64,000 nt of DNA from an uncultured Lachnospiraceae bacterium (lineage in GTDB: Bacteria; Bacillota; Clostridia; Lachnospirales; Lachnospiraceae). The position numbers and the translations under genes are program-made. Below, in pieces: positions 10,001 to 17,783 of the stretch. Under the pieces are notes generated by a model. It made no database searches, was not told the origin of the DNA, and saw nothing but the letters and a program-made list of their open reading frames with translations. The stretch lies in assembly GCA_910579735.1 (NCBI GenBank), contig CAJTUZ010000001.1, positions 310,001-374,000 of the forward strand. The letters run 5' to 3'. Position 1 is the stretch's first letter, and each line of letters starts with the position of its first letter.

Positions 10001-10960
10001 TTCACATACGGCGATATGCAGATCAGCATGGAAGAGGCTTTAGAAGCATGGACTTCCAGGCTTGATAAAGTATTCCCTTATACGGCTTTGAAAGATAAGA
10101 CTCCGGTGGCATCGGAGCTTTACCGGTCACAGGATATTTATGTCTGCAGGCATAAAGTGGCAAGACCCACTGTATTTATCCCGGTTTTCCCGGGAACAAA
10201 CTGTGAATACGACAGCGCCAGAGCATTCGAGAATGCCGGTGCGGATGTTATTACGAAAGTATTTAAAAACATGACAGCGAAAGATATCACAGAGAGCGTA
10301 GAACTCTTTGAAAGTTCCATCAGGCAGGCGCAGATTATTATGTTCCCCGGCGGCTTTTCGGCCGGCGATGAACCGGATGGTTCCGCGAAATTCTTTGCAA
10401 CGGCGTTCCAGAATGCCGGGATCAAAGAAGCGGTCATGGATCTGCTGTACAAAAGGGATGGTCTGGCGCTTGGCATCTGCAACGGCTTCCAGGCTCTGAT
10501 CAAACTGGGACTTGTTCCTTACGGCGATATACAGGGACAGAAGGAAGACTCACCGACGCTTACCTTTAATACCATCAACCGTCATATATCCAAGATGGCT
10601 TATATTAAAGTGGTATCCGATAAATCTCCCTGGCTGCAGGGAGCCGTGCTCGGCAATACTTATGTAAACCCGGCTTCTCATGGCGAAGGCCGCTTCGTAG
10701 CTTCTAAAGAATGGATCGATAAGCTTTTTGCAAACGGGCAGGTCGCTACGCAGTATGCCGATGCAGACGGTAATGTATCCATGGATGAGAACTGGAATAT
10801 CAACGGTTCGTACGCTTCCATAGAAGGCATCACATCGCCTGATGGACGCTGCCTGGGTAAGATGGCGCATTCCGAAAGAAGAGGGGATGGCGTAGCCGTA
10901 AATATTTACGGAGAGCAGGATCTGAAGATATTTGAATCCGGGGTCGCTTATTTTAAATAG
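7067..10960 (+). CDS. purL: Phosphoribosylformylglycinamidine synthase, single-chain form
   Basis: This 1,297-residue enzyme makes FGAM from FGAR, ATP and glutamine in de novo purine synthesis. The single chain carries both synthetase and glutaminase parts. It has an N-terminal PurS-like region, a first AIR-synthetase half starting with the YWSDHCRHTTF motif near residue 221, a second half, and a C-terminal class I amidotransferase with FPGTNCEYDSARAF, the nucleophile in GICNGFQ near residue 1138 and HGEGRF near 1204. The ATG has CGGAGG upstream. The size is typical of the long PurL of gamma-proteobacteria and many Clostridia. No purine riboswitch was found just upstream. Confidence 0.97.
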   Translation: MGNVKRIYVEKKPPFAVKAKELKEEIGSYLGITAVKDVRVLIRYDVENISDEIFEKACRTVFSEPPVDILYKEEIEVPADGRVFGVEFLPGQFDQRADSAMQCVQFLKEDEEPVIRTAVTYLIIGQISEDEFEKIKAYCINPVDSRETDMVKPDTLITVYDEPADVAVMTGFTTMPEAELKKLYDSLGLAMTFKDFVHIQNYFTKEEHRDPTMTEIRVLDTYWSDHCRHTTFSTELKDITFDEVKETEDGSKKVDYREPIRETYENYLKTREEIFAGRQDKFVCLMDLALLAMRKLKKEGKLDDMEQSDEINACSIVVPVEMDYGDGPVKEEWLVFFKNETHNHPTEIEPFGGAATCLGGAIRDPLSGRGYVYQAMRVTGAADPTVPVAETLKGKLSQKKLVRGAAGGYSSYGNQIGLATGFVKEIYHPDYVAKRMEIGAVMGAAPRKNVIRETSDPGDIIILLGGRTGRDGCGGATGSSKVHTESSIETCGAEVQKGNAPTERKIQRLFRREEVSRLIRKCNDFGAGGVSVAIGELADGLIVDLDKVPKKYAGLDGTELAISESQERMAVVVSAKDVDEFLEYAAQENLEAVTVAHVTKEPRLVLLWRGKEIVNISRAFLDTNGAHQETSVRVDMPVPEDNYMKKISSSAVGKALQENDVKKAWLTLLGDLNVCSQKGLVEMFDASIGAGSVYMPYGGKYQLTETQAMVAKLPVLKGKTDTVTMMSYGFDPYLSSWSPYHGAVYAVTESMAKIVANGGDYKTIRFTFQEYFRRMTDDPKRWSQPFAALLGAYKAQIAYGLPSIGGKDSMSGTFNDIDVPPTLVSFAVNISRKQNMISPELKRAGDKLVRFHIPKDEYDLPDFKKVMEVYDFILQLMSKKKEAADGSDNRSVAAAYALDAKGVAAAVSKMAFGNQLGVAIESSLTTEDLFGNAIGDIIVEMTAEEYAEFDQESMRAKRQLLFGKEIASLVGTVTETPVFTYGDMQISMEEALEAWTSRLDKVFPYTALKDKTPVASELYRSQDIYVCRHKVARPTVFIPVFPGTNCEYDSARAFENAGADVITKVFKNMTAKDITESVELFESSIRQAQIIMFPGGFSAGDEPDGSAKFFATAFQNAGIKEAVMDLLYKRDGLALGICNGFQALIKLGLVPYGDIQGQKEDSPTLTFNTINRHISKMAYIKVVSDKSPWLQGAVLGNTYVNPASHGEGRFVASKEWIDKLFANGQVATQYADADGNVSMDENWNINGSYASIEGITSPDGRCLGKMAHSERRGDGVAVNIYGEQDLKIFESGVAYFK

Positions 10961-10992
10961 GCGCCCGGACAACAGGTAAACGGTGTTTTTCT

Positions 10993-12234
10993 ATGTCTGC
11001 TGAAACGAAAACGATTCGAAGAACAGAATTTACAAAAGCGATGAAAAAAACACATACGATTTGGCTGCCGGATATGTTGCATTATCATAATGAACTATTG
11101 CAGGCAGCCTTTTTTTCGTGCGGTTATCGGCTGGAGATCATGCCTGAAGCCGCAGGTCTCGCCAAATACGCGCTTCCGTTTATCAGCAATGATTATTGCT
11201 ATCCGTCCATATTGATTATAGGGCAGGTTCTGGCGCTTGCGGCGTCTGAGGATTTTGACATCGCACATGCGGCATTTATGGAGCCGCAGACAGGAGGAGC
11301 ATGCCGGGCAGGCAATATCTATCATTCTATGATCCGGTGTCTGGAAAGGACCGGGTATTCAGAAGTTCCCGTAATTTCGCTGAATCCGTTTGGAGAGGAA
11401 AAACATAAAGGCTTTACGATCACGCCGAAGCTTCTTATGTGCGCTGCTTCGGCGGTCTGCTACGGTGATCTGCTAATGATGCTGACACAGCAGGTCCGTC
11501 CATATGAAAAACAGGCCGGGCAGGCGGAAACATGCAGACAGAAATGGATCGGTCTTCTTTCCGCAGAGATTCGCAGAGGCCGAAACATTTCACGGGCAAA
11601 AAGAAGAGAAAAATATCGTGAGATCGTGTATGATTTTCAAAAGATTCCGCAGGAAAAAAGGAAGTTAAAGAAAGTCGGCGTTGCGGGGGAAATCTATATG
11701 AAGTTTTCACCGATCGGCAACGAACATCTGGAAGATTTTCTAAAACAGGCAGGTTGTGACTACCGCCTGGGCGGTTTTTTGAATTATGTGATCTATTTAG
11801 TCGACAGCGAACTGGGGAAAGAGTGTGCGCAGAGTGATCGGAAAATCTATAAAAAGGTCTATCGGGAGATGATCCGCTATCTGCAGAAAGTACAGGAAGA
11901 TTTGTACCGGGCCGTAGACGCTTCCGCAGTGTTTAAACGGGACGCGCTGTTTGCCGATATGAAAGAAAGCGCATGCCGGCTGATCAACAGCGGCTGTAAT
12001 GTCGGAGATGGCTGGCTGATAGCCGGCGAAGTGGTTGACCTGATTAGTCAAGGGTGCGGACATATTTTGGTCCTGCATCCGTTCGGCTGCCTTGTCAGTC
12101 ATGTCTGTATCAGGGGAATCATGAAGAAGCTGCATGCGCAGTTCCCGGACATCGATATTCAGGCGGTGGAGTATGACTATGATTCTTCGAAGACACTGCG
12201 GGAGAGCAGGATCCTGTTGGGACTTGGAAAGTGA
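10993..12234 (+). CDS. HgdB/DUF2229-like acyl-CoA dehydratase-type iron-sulfur protein
   Basis: 413 residues resembling the D-component-like (DUF2229) proteins linked to 2-hydroxyacyl-CoA dehydratases and their activases. Likely Fe-S ligands are Cys in ISNDYCYPS, Cys in TGGACRAGN, a Cys-Tyr-Gly-Asp stretch, and Cys in HPFGCLVSHVCIRG near the C-terminus. The C-terminal IQAVEYDYDSS segment also fits. No dehydratase subunits or ATPase activase of the BcrA type lie nearby, so it is an orphan. It starts 32 bases after purL and may be co-transcribed. The reaction cannot be inferred from the sequence. Confidence 0.65.
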   Translation: MSAETKTIRRTEFTKAMKKTHTIWLPDMLHYHNELLQAAFFSCGYRLEIMPEAAGLAKYALPFISNDYCYPSILIIGQVLALAASEDFDIAHAAFMEPQTGGACRAGNIYHSMIRCLERTGYSEVPVISLNPFGEEKHKGFTITPKLLMCAASAVCYGDLLMMLTQQVRPYEKQAGQAETCRQKWIGLLSAEIRRGRNISRAKRREKYREIVYDFQKIPQEKRKLKKVGVAGEIYMKFSPIGNEHLEDFLKQAGCDYRLGGFLNYVIYLVDSELGKECAQSDRKIYKKVYREMIRYLQKVQEDLYRAVDASAVFKRDALFADMKESACRLINSGCNVGDGWLIAGEVVDLISQGCGHILVLHPFGCLVSHVCIRGIMKKLHAQFPDIDIQAVEYDYDSSKTLRESRILLGLGK

Positions 12235-12333
12235 CAGGGCGGATTTAGAAGGTATATAACACTTCAAAAATATATCGTTTATGCACGATACAGCATGATT
12301 ATTGCATAATTTGTGTTTTCAAAAGTTCCGGCA

Positions 12334-12363
12334 TTGAAATCACACAAGGTCTTGTGCTATAAT
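12334..12363 (+). promoter_or_regulatory. carAB promoter with an internal palindrome
   Basis: TTGAAA (12334-12339), 18 bases, TATAAT (12358-12363). The spacer contains CACAAGGTCTTGTG (12343-12356), a 6-2-6 inverted repeat, well placed for a repressor. The transcript leader also has GGCCTG (12388-12393) pairing with CAGGCC (12421-12426) just before the carA ribosome site, which could affect translation. I see no PyrR-type anti-antiterminator consensus. Confidence 0.55.
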
Positions 12364-12447
12364 AAAACGATTACGCAAAAGAAGTATGGCCTGCAGCAGT
12401 TTATGACGAACAGCAGCTTACAGGCCGGGAAAGGATATAGGTATTCA

Positions 12448-13653
12448 ATGAAGGCATTCTTAATTTTGGAAGATGGCACCGTATTTACAGGAAAACATAT
12501 CGGTGCGCAAAAGGAGATCATCAGTGAGATCGTTTTTAATACTTCTATGGCGGGGTATCTGGAAGTGCTGACCGACCCTTCCTATGCAGGACAGGCAGTC
12601 TGCATGACTTATCCGCTTATTGGAAACTACGGGATCTGCCGTGATGATATGGAATCGAAAAAGCCATGGCCGGACGGATTCATCGTCAGGGAACTGAGCA
12701 GGATTCCCAGTAATTTCAGATGCAATATGACAATTCAGGAGTTTCTTGCGGAAAACGGCGTACCGGGAATTGCGGGGATCGATACAAGGGCGCTGACCAA
12801 GATTTTGCGTGAAAAAGGCACGATGAATGGGATGATCACCACCAATGAAGCCTATGATTTAAATGAAATTCTTCCGAAATTAAAAGCATATACGACAGGA
12901 AAAGTAGTAGAGATTGTGACCTGTAAAGATAAATATGAATTAAAAGGCGTAAAAGATATCGCAGAAAACGGCCCGATCTCGGGAAGTTCGCATTTTGATG
13001 CAAAAGCGTATGCCGGCAATGTGCCGGAGAAGAAGCCGAGTATGGTGCGCAGTATCAACGGGCAGGGACTAAAAGTGGCGCTGCTTGATTTTGGCGCCAA
13101 AGACAATATTGCAAAATCACTGGCGGCAAGAGGATGTGACGTTACCGTTTACCCGGCGCTTACGAAGGCGGAGGAGATTATAGCCGCGAAGCCGGATGGT
13201 ATTATGCTCAGCAACGGACCGGGGGATCCGAAAGAATGTGTGAGCGTGATCGCGGAAATTAAGAAATTGTATGATACGGATATTCCGATCTTTGCCATTT
13301 GCCTGGGGCATCAGCTTATGGCGCTGGCAACGGGTGCAGATACGTTCAAGATGAAATACGGGCACCGGGGCGGCAATCATCCGGTGAAAGATTTATCGAG
13401 CGGACGGGTATATATTTCTTCTCAGAACCACGGTTACGTAGTGGATATGGACAAACTGGATCCGCAGGTGGCCGTACCGGCCTTTGTCAATGTCAATGAC
13501 GGTACGAATGAAGGACTTGCTTATACAGGGAAGAATATTTTCACGGTGCAGTTTCATCCGGAAGCATGTCCGGGGCCGCAGGATTCGGGGTATTTGTTTG
13601 ACCGGTTTATAGAAATGATGATAGAGGCGAAGAGTAACGCTAAGCAAGCATAG
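12448..13653 (+). CDS. carA: Carbamoyl-phosphate synthase small (glutaminase) subunit
   Basis: 401 residues. It hydrolyses glutamine and passes ammonia to CarB for carbamoyl phosphate, feeding pyrimidine and arginine synthesis. The N-terminal CarA-specific domain (LILEDGTVFTGKHIGA; EIVFNTSMAGYLEVLTDPSY) is followed by a class I amidotransferase with the nucleophile in FAICLGHQ near residue 286 and the His/Glu pair in FHPEACPGP. I start at ATG 12448, which gives the canonical N-terminus and has GGAAAGGA upstream. An open frame back to 12313 overlaps the promoter and is not coding. carB follows 39 bases later. Confidence 0.97.
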   Translation: MKAFLILEDGTVFTGKHIGAQKEIISEIVFNTSMAGYLEVLTDPSYAGQAVCMTYPLIGNYGICRDDMESKKPWPDGFIVRELSRIPSNFRCNMTIQEFLAENGVPGIAGIDTRALTKILREKGTMNGMITTNEAYDLNEILPKLKAYTTGKVVEIVTCKDKYELKGVKDIAENGPISGSSHFDAKAYAGNVPEKKPSMVRSINGQGLKVALLDFGAKDNIAKSLAARGCDVTVYPALTKAEEIIAAKPDGIMLSNGPGDPKECVSVIAEIKKLYDTDIPIFAICLGHQLMALATGADTFKMKYGHRGGNHPVKDLSSGRVYISSQNHGYVVDMDKLDPQVAVPAFVNVNDGTNEGLAYTGKNIFTVQFHPEACPGPQDSGYLFDRFIEMMIEAKSNAKQA

Positions 13654-13692
13654 GGCGAAAAACAGAGAGAATCGTAAGATGGAGGAGAAAAG

Positions 13693-16600
13693 ATGCCGAA
13701 GAATCCGAATGTGAAGAGAGTGTTGGTGATTGGTTCCGGACCGATCGTAATTGGGCAGGCGGCGGAGTTTGATTATGCAGGGACACAGGCATGCCGTTCG
13801 CTGAAAGAAGAAGGAATGGAAGTTATTCTGGTTAATTCTAACCCGGCGACGATCATGACGGATGGCGATATTGCAGATAAAGTATATATTGAACCTTTGA
13901 CGACGAAGGTACTCGAGCAGATCATTATCAAAGAAAAACCGGACAGTCTGCTGCCTAATATGGGCGGACAGGCAGGATTAAACCTTGGTATGGAGCTTGA
14001 TGAATCCGGATTTTTGGCGGCCCACGGCGTGACACTGCTTGGAACGACGGCCGCAACGATCAAAAAGGCGGAAGACCGTCTGGAGTTCAAAGAGACTATG
14101 GAAAAAATCGGAGAGCCTTGTGCTCCTTCGCTGGTCGTGGAAAATATAGAAGACGGCGTTACGTTTGCCGAAAAAATCGGTTATCCGGTCGTTTTACGTC
14201 CGGCTTACACCCTTGGCGGTTCCGGCGGCGGAATTGCCGATAATCAGACCGAGCTTGAGGAGATCCTTGCCAACGGCCTGCGTCTTTCCCGGGTGGGACA
14301 GGTTCTGGTGGAACGCTGTATTGCCGGCTGGAAGGAAATCGAGTATGAAGTTATGCGCGATGGCGCAGGCAATTGTATTACCGTATGTAATATGGAGAAT
14401 ATCGATCCGGTGGGCGTACATACGGGAGACAGCATCGTAGTAGCGCCTTCGCAGACGCTCGGTGATAAAGAATATCAGATGCTCCGCAGCTCTGCGCTTA
14501 ACATCATCAATGAGCTGGAGATTACGGGAGGCTGCAACGTACAGTTTGCCCTGCATCCGACCAGTTTCGAATACTGCGTGATTGAAGTAAATCCTCGTGT
14601 GAGCCGTTCTTCTGCTTTGGCTTCCAAGGCAACGGGTTACCCGATTGCTAAAGTCGCGGCCAAGATCGCGCTTGGTTATACGCTGGATGAGATCAAAAAC
14701 ACGATTACAGGCAAAACATATGCAAGCTTTGAACCCACTTTGGATTATTGTGTCGTAAAGATTCCGAGACTTCCTTTCGACAAATTTATTACGGCAAAAC
14801 GTACTTTGACGACGCAGATGAAAGCAACCGGCGAGGTTATGAGCATCTGTGATAATTTTGAAGGCGCACTGATGAAAGCACTCCGTTCCCTGGAACAGCA
14901 TGTGGACTGTCTGCGCAGCTACGATTTCTCGGAGATGTCAAAGGAAGAACTGTTAGAGCGCATGAAGATCGTGGATGATCAGAGAATCTATATCATTGCC
15001 GAGGCGGTCAGAAAAGGCATAACGTATCAGGAAATCCATGATATTACTATGGTGGACGAATGGTTTATTGATAAGATCGCGATTCTGACAGAGATGGAAG
15101 CGGCGTTGGAGAAAGAGCCGCTTACGATAGAATTGTTAAAAGAGGCAAAGCGCCTGGAATTTCCCGATAATGTTATTGCAAGGCTGAGCGGTAAAACGCA
15201 GGATGAGATTAAGAAGATGCGTTATGAGAACGGCATCACAGCGGCTTTCAAAATGGTAGACACCTGTGCGGCCGAGTTTGCGGCCAGCACGCCGTATTAC
15301 TATTCCGTGTTCGGTTCCGAGACGGAAGTAGAAGAGACGCATCCCAAGAAAAAGGTACTCGTGCTCGGTTCCGGCCCTATCCGTATCGGACAGGGAATCG
15401 AATTTGACTATTGTTCCGTTCATGCGACATGGGCATTTTCCAAAGAAGGGTATGAGACGGTCATAATTAATAACAATCCCGAAACGGTCAGCACAGACTT
15501 TGACATTGCGGATAAGCTCTATTTTGAACCGCTTACGCCGGAAGATGTGGAGAATATTGTCGATATTGAAAAACCTGACGGTGCGGTCGTACAGTTTGGC
15601 GGACAGACAGCTATCAAACTGACGGAAAGCCTGATGAAGATGGGCGTGCCGATCCTTGGCACCAGGGCAGAGGATGTGGATGCCGCGGAAGACAGAGAGC
15701 TGTTTGACAAGATTCTGGAGGAAACGGAGATTCCGAGAGCAGCGGGCGGTACGGTCTATACGGCGCAAGAGGCCAAAGCAGTGGCAAACAGACTCGGATA
15801 TCCGGTTTTGGTCCGTCCTTCTTATGTGCTTGGCGGACAGGGGATGCAGATCGCGATCTCCGATAAAGAAATTGAAGAATTTATGGCGGTCATTAACCGA
15901 TACGAACAGGATCATCCGATTCTGGTAGATAAGTATCTGCAGGGAAAGGAACTGGAAGTCGATGCGGTATGCGACGGCACGGACATCCTGATTCCCGGTA
16001 TCATGGAGCATATCGAGCGGACGGGCGTCCATTCCGGCGATAGTATTTCTGTCTACCCGGCGCCGACTGTCAGCGAGAAGGTGAAAGAGACGATCGCGGA
16101 ATATTCCAGGAGACTGGCTAAGGCTCTGCACGTGATCGGTTTGATCAATATACAGTTTATTGCGGTAAACGACGAAGTTTATGTGATCGAAGTGAATCCC
16201 CGTTCTTCCCGTACGGTGCCGTATATCAGTAAAGTAACAGGCATTCCGATTGTAGATCTGGCGACGGAGGTCATTATCGGCAAAAAGATCAGGGATCTCG
16301 GTTATGAACCGGGATTACAGCCGGCAGCCGATTACTTTGCCATCAAGATGCCGGTATTCTCTTTTGAGAAAATCCGCGGGGCAGAGATCAGTTTAGGACC
16401 GGAAATGAAATCCACAGGCGAATGTCTTGGTATTGCAACCACCTTTAACGAAGCGCTCTATAAGGCCTTCCTTGGTGCAGGCATCAATCTGCCGAAATAT
16501 AAGAGAATGATCATTACCGTAAAAGATGCCGACAAGGGAGAAGCGATCGATGTCGCGCGCCGCTTTGAGAAACTCGGCTATAAGATATATGCAACCAGAA

Positions 16601-16914
16601 GTACGGCGGCGGCTTTAAATGATGCCGGTGTGAAGGCGAGGAAAGTAAATAAGATCTCACAGGAATCACCAACTGTCATGGATTTAATTTTAGGACATGA
16701 GATCGATCTCGTGATCGATACGCCGACACAGGGGCGTGATAAGAGCCGTGATGGCTTCCTGATCAGAAGGACTGCGATCGAAACAGGAGTTTACTGCATT
16801 ACGGCCATGGATACGGCAGACGCATTGGTATCCAGTCTCGAAAATGCGGCTTCGCAGGGAGAACTCAATCTTGTTGATATCGCAACGATTGCGAGGCGGA
16901 CAGGCACAAAATGA
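13693..16914 (+). CDS. carB: Carbamoyl-phosphate synthase large subunit
   Basis: This 1,073-residue protein is the normal CarB length. Two homologous ATP-grasp halves are visible: the first begins KRVLVIGSGPIVIGQAAEFDYAG, the second near residue 551 begins VLVLGSGPIRIGQGIEFDY. Each carries an ATP-grasp Glu-Val-Asn-Pro-Arg segment (IEVNPRVSRSSA and IEVNPRSSRTVPY). The C-terminal 140 residues form the MGS-like allosteric domain. Together with CarA it makes carbamoyl phosphate from bicarbonate, two ATP and glutamine-derived ammonia. The ATG follows a GGAGGAG site and the gene forms an operon with carA. Confidence 0.97.
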   Translation: MPKNPNVKRVLVIGSGPIVIGQAAEFDYAGTQACRSLKEEGMEVILVNSNPATIMTDGDIADKVYIEPLTTKVLEQIIIKEKPDSLLPNMGGQAGLNLGMELDESGFLAAHGVTLLGTTAATIKKAEDRLEFKETMEKIGEPCAPSLVVENIEDGVTFAEKIGYPVVLRPAYTLGGSGGGIADNQTELEEILANGLRLSRVGQVLVERCIAGWKEIEYEVMRDGAGNCITVCNMENIDPVGVHTGDSIVVAPSQTLGDKEYQMLRSSALNIINELEITGGCNVQFALHPTSFEYCVIEVNPRVSRSSALASKATGYPIAKVAAKIALGYTLDEIKNTITGKTYASFEPTLDYCVVKIPRLPFDKFITAKRTLTTQMKATGEVMSICDNFEGALMKALRSLEQHVDCLRSYDFSEMSKEELLERMKIVDDQRIYIIAEAVRKGITYQEIHDITMVDEWFIDKIAILTEMEAALEKEPLTIELLKEAKRLEFPDNVIARLSGKTQDEIKKMRYENGITAAFKMVDTCAAEFAASTPYYYSVFGSETEVEETHPKKKVLVLGSGPIRIGQGIEFDYCSVHATWAFSKEGYETVIINNNPETVSTDFDIADKLYFEPLTPEDVENIVDIEKPDGAVVQFGGQTAIKLTESLMKMGVPILGTRAEDVDAAEDRELFDKILEETEIPRAAGGTVYTAQEAKAVANRLGYPVLVRPSYVLGGQGMQIAISDKEIEEFMAVINRYEQDHPILVDKYLQGKELEVDAVCDGTDILIPGIMEHIERTGVHSGDSISVYPAPTVSEKVKETIAEYSRRLAKALHVIGLINIQFIAVNDEVYVIEVNPRSSRTVPYISKVTGIPIVDLATEVIIGKKIRDLGYEPGLQPAADYFAIKMPVFSFEKIRGAEISLGPEMKSTGECLGIATTFNEALYKAFLGAGINLPKYKRMIITVKDADKGEAIDVARRFEKLGYKIYATRSTAAALNDAGVKARKVNKISQESPTVMDLILGHEIDLVIDTPTQGRDKSRDGFLIRRTAIETGVYCITAMDTADALVSSLENAASQGELNLVDIATIARRTGTK

Positions 16915-16983
16915 AAGCCGTCAATGCAGGAGAGAGCAATCAGACAGAATGGTCTGCAGAATGGACGGATGGCGTTAAAGTAA

Positions 16984-17670
16984 ATGAATGCGGTAAGAAA
17001 TTATCAGAAAGAACTGGATAAAATAATAGAGCAGATATCAGAACTGCCCGGAGAGGGCGTACAGGATATTTCCGTACCGACTCTTTTTCTGCACAGCTGC
17101 TGCGCGCCGTGCAGCAGTTATGTGTTAGAATATCTGCGGACCTTTTTTCGAATCACCGTTTTTTTCTATAATCCGAATATTACGGAAGATACGGAATACC
17201 GTAAGCGTATGGAGGAACAGAAACGGCTGATTGCCTGTTATAATGAAAGTCTGACATCACAGTCGCAGGAGATTTCTGCGCAGGGGTATCCGATCGGCAT
17301 TGTGGAAGGCGATTATGATCCGGACTGTTTTTACAGAATCGCCAAAGGACTGGAAAAGTGCCCGGAAGGCGGGGAACGCTGTTTTGGCTGTTATGCACTG
17401 CGGCTTAAAGAGACCGTATCGCGCGCAGCAGCAGGGGGCTATGATTACTTTACAACGACGCTGACGATCAGTCCGCTGAAAAACGCGGCCAGACTGAACG
17501 AGATCGGAGAAGCGCTCGCGAAGGAGTACGGCGTTGACTGGCTGCCCTCCGATTTTAAGAAGCGGGGCGGTTATCAGCGTTCCATTGCATTGTCAAAGGA
17601 GTATGATCTTTACAGACAGGATTATTGCGGCTGTATTTATTCCTATAAGCAGCGGCATGGAATGCTATGA
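16984..17670 (+). CDS. queH: Epoxyqueuosine reductase QueH
   Basis: This 228-residue protein of the former DUF208 family reduces epoxyqueuosine to queuosine in tRNA, replacing QueG without cobalamin. The metal and active-site cysteines are evident: HSCCAPCSSYV near residue 37, CFGCYALRL near 130, and DYCGCIYS near the C-terminus. The LTISPLKNAARLNEIG segment is also typical. It lies 69 bases after carB, with a weak ribosome site. Downstream is a hairpin-rich spacer and argS, so the context is tRNA-related. Confidence 0.9.
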   Translation: MNAVRNYQKELDKIIEQISELPGEGVQDISVPTLFLHSCCAPCSSYVLEYLRTFFRITVFFYNPNITEDTEYRKRMEEQKRLIACYNESLTSQSQEISAQGYPIGIVEGDYDPDCFYRIAKGLEKCPEGGERCFGCYALRLKETVSRAAAGGYDYFTTTLTISPLKNAARLNEIGEALAKEYGVDWLPSDFKKRGGYQRSIALSKEYDLYRQDYCGCIYSYKQRHGML

Positions 17671-17687
17671 AAAATAAATCAGATTAA

Positions 17688-17779
17688 GAGAAAGGCAAGG
17701 TTAGTGTGAAAAATAGATTTTCACACGCGAATTTGCGCCTGAGGCGCAAATATCGCAGGTTGAGAGAAAGGCAAGGTTA
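17688..17779 (+). repeat. Hairpin element between 16-bp direct repeats
   Basis: GAGAAAGGCAAGGTTA occurs at 17688-17703 and again at 17764-17779, the second copy supplying the argS ribosome site. Between them lie two hairpins: GTGTGAAAA...TTTTCACAC and the perfect TTTGCGCCTGAGGCGCAAA. The arrangement looks like a small palindromic element that duplicated its target, including a Shine-Dalgarno sequence. Confidence 0.6.
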
Positions 17780-17783
17780 ATGA

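Noticed and set aside
12313..12447. In-frame N-terminal extension of CarA by 45 codons
   Set aside because: The extension overlaps the promoter and hairpin leader and lacks a ribosome site; ATG 12448 gives the canonical start.
15136..16131. A 331-codon minus-strand frame inside carB
   Set aside because: It is a shadow of the carB coding frame; the sequence is Arg/Cys/His-rich and has no family features.
16911..17021. 36-codon ORF overlapping the end of carB and start of queH
   Set aside because: It overlaps carB by ATGA but has no ribosome site, and queH starts inside it in another frame.
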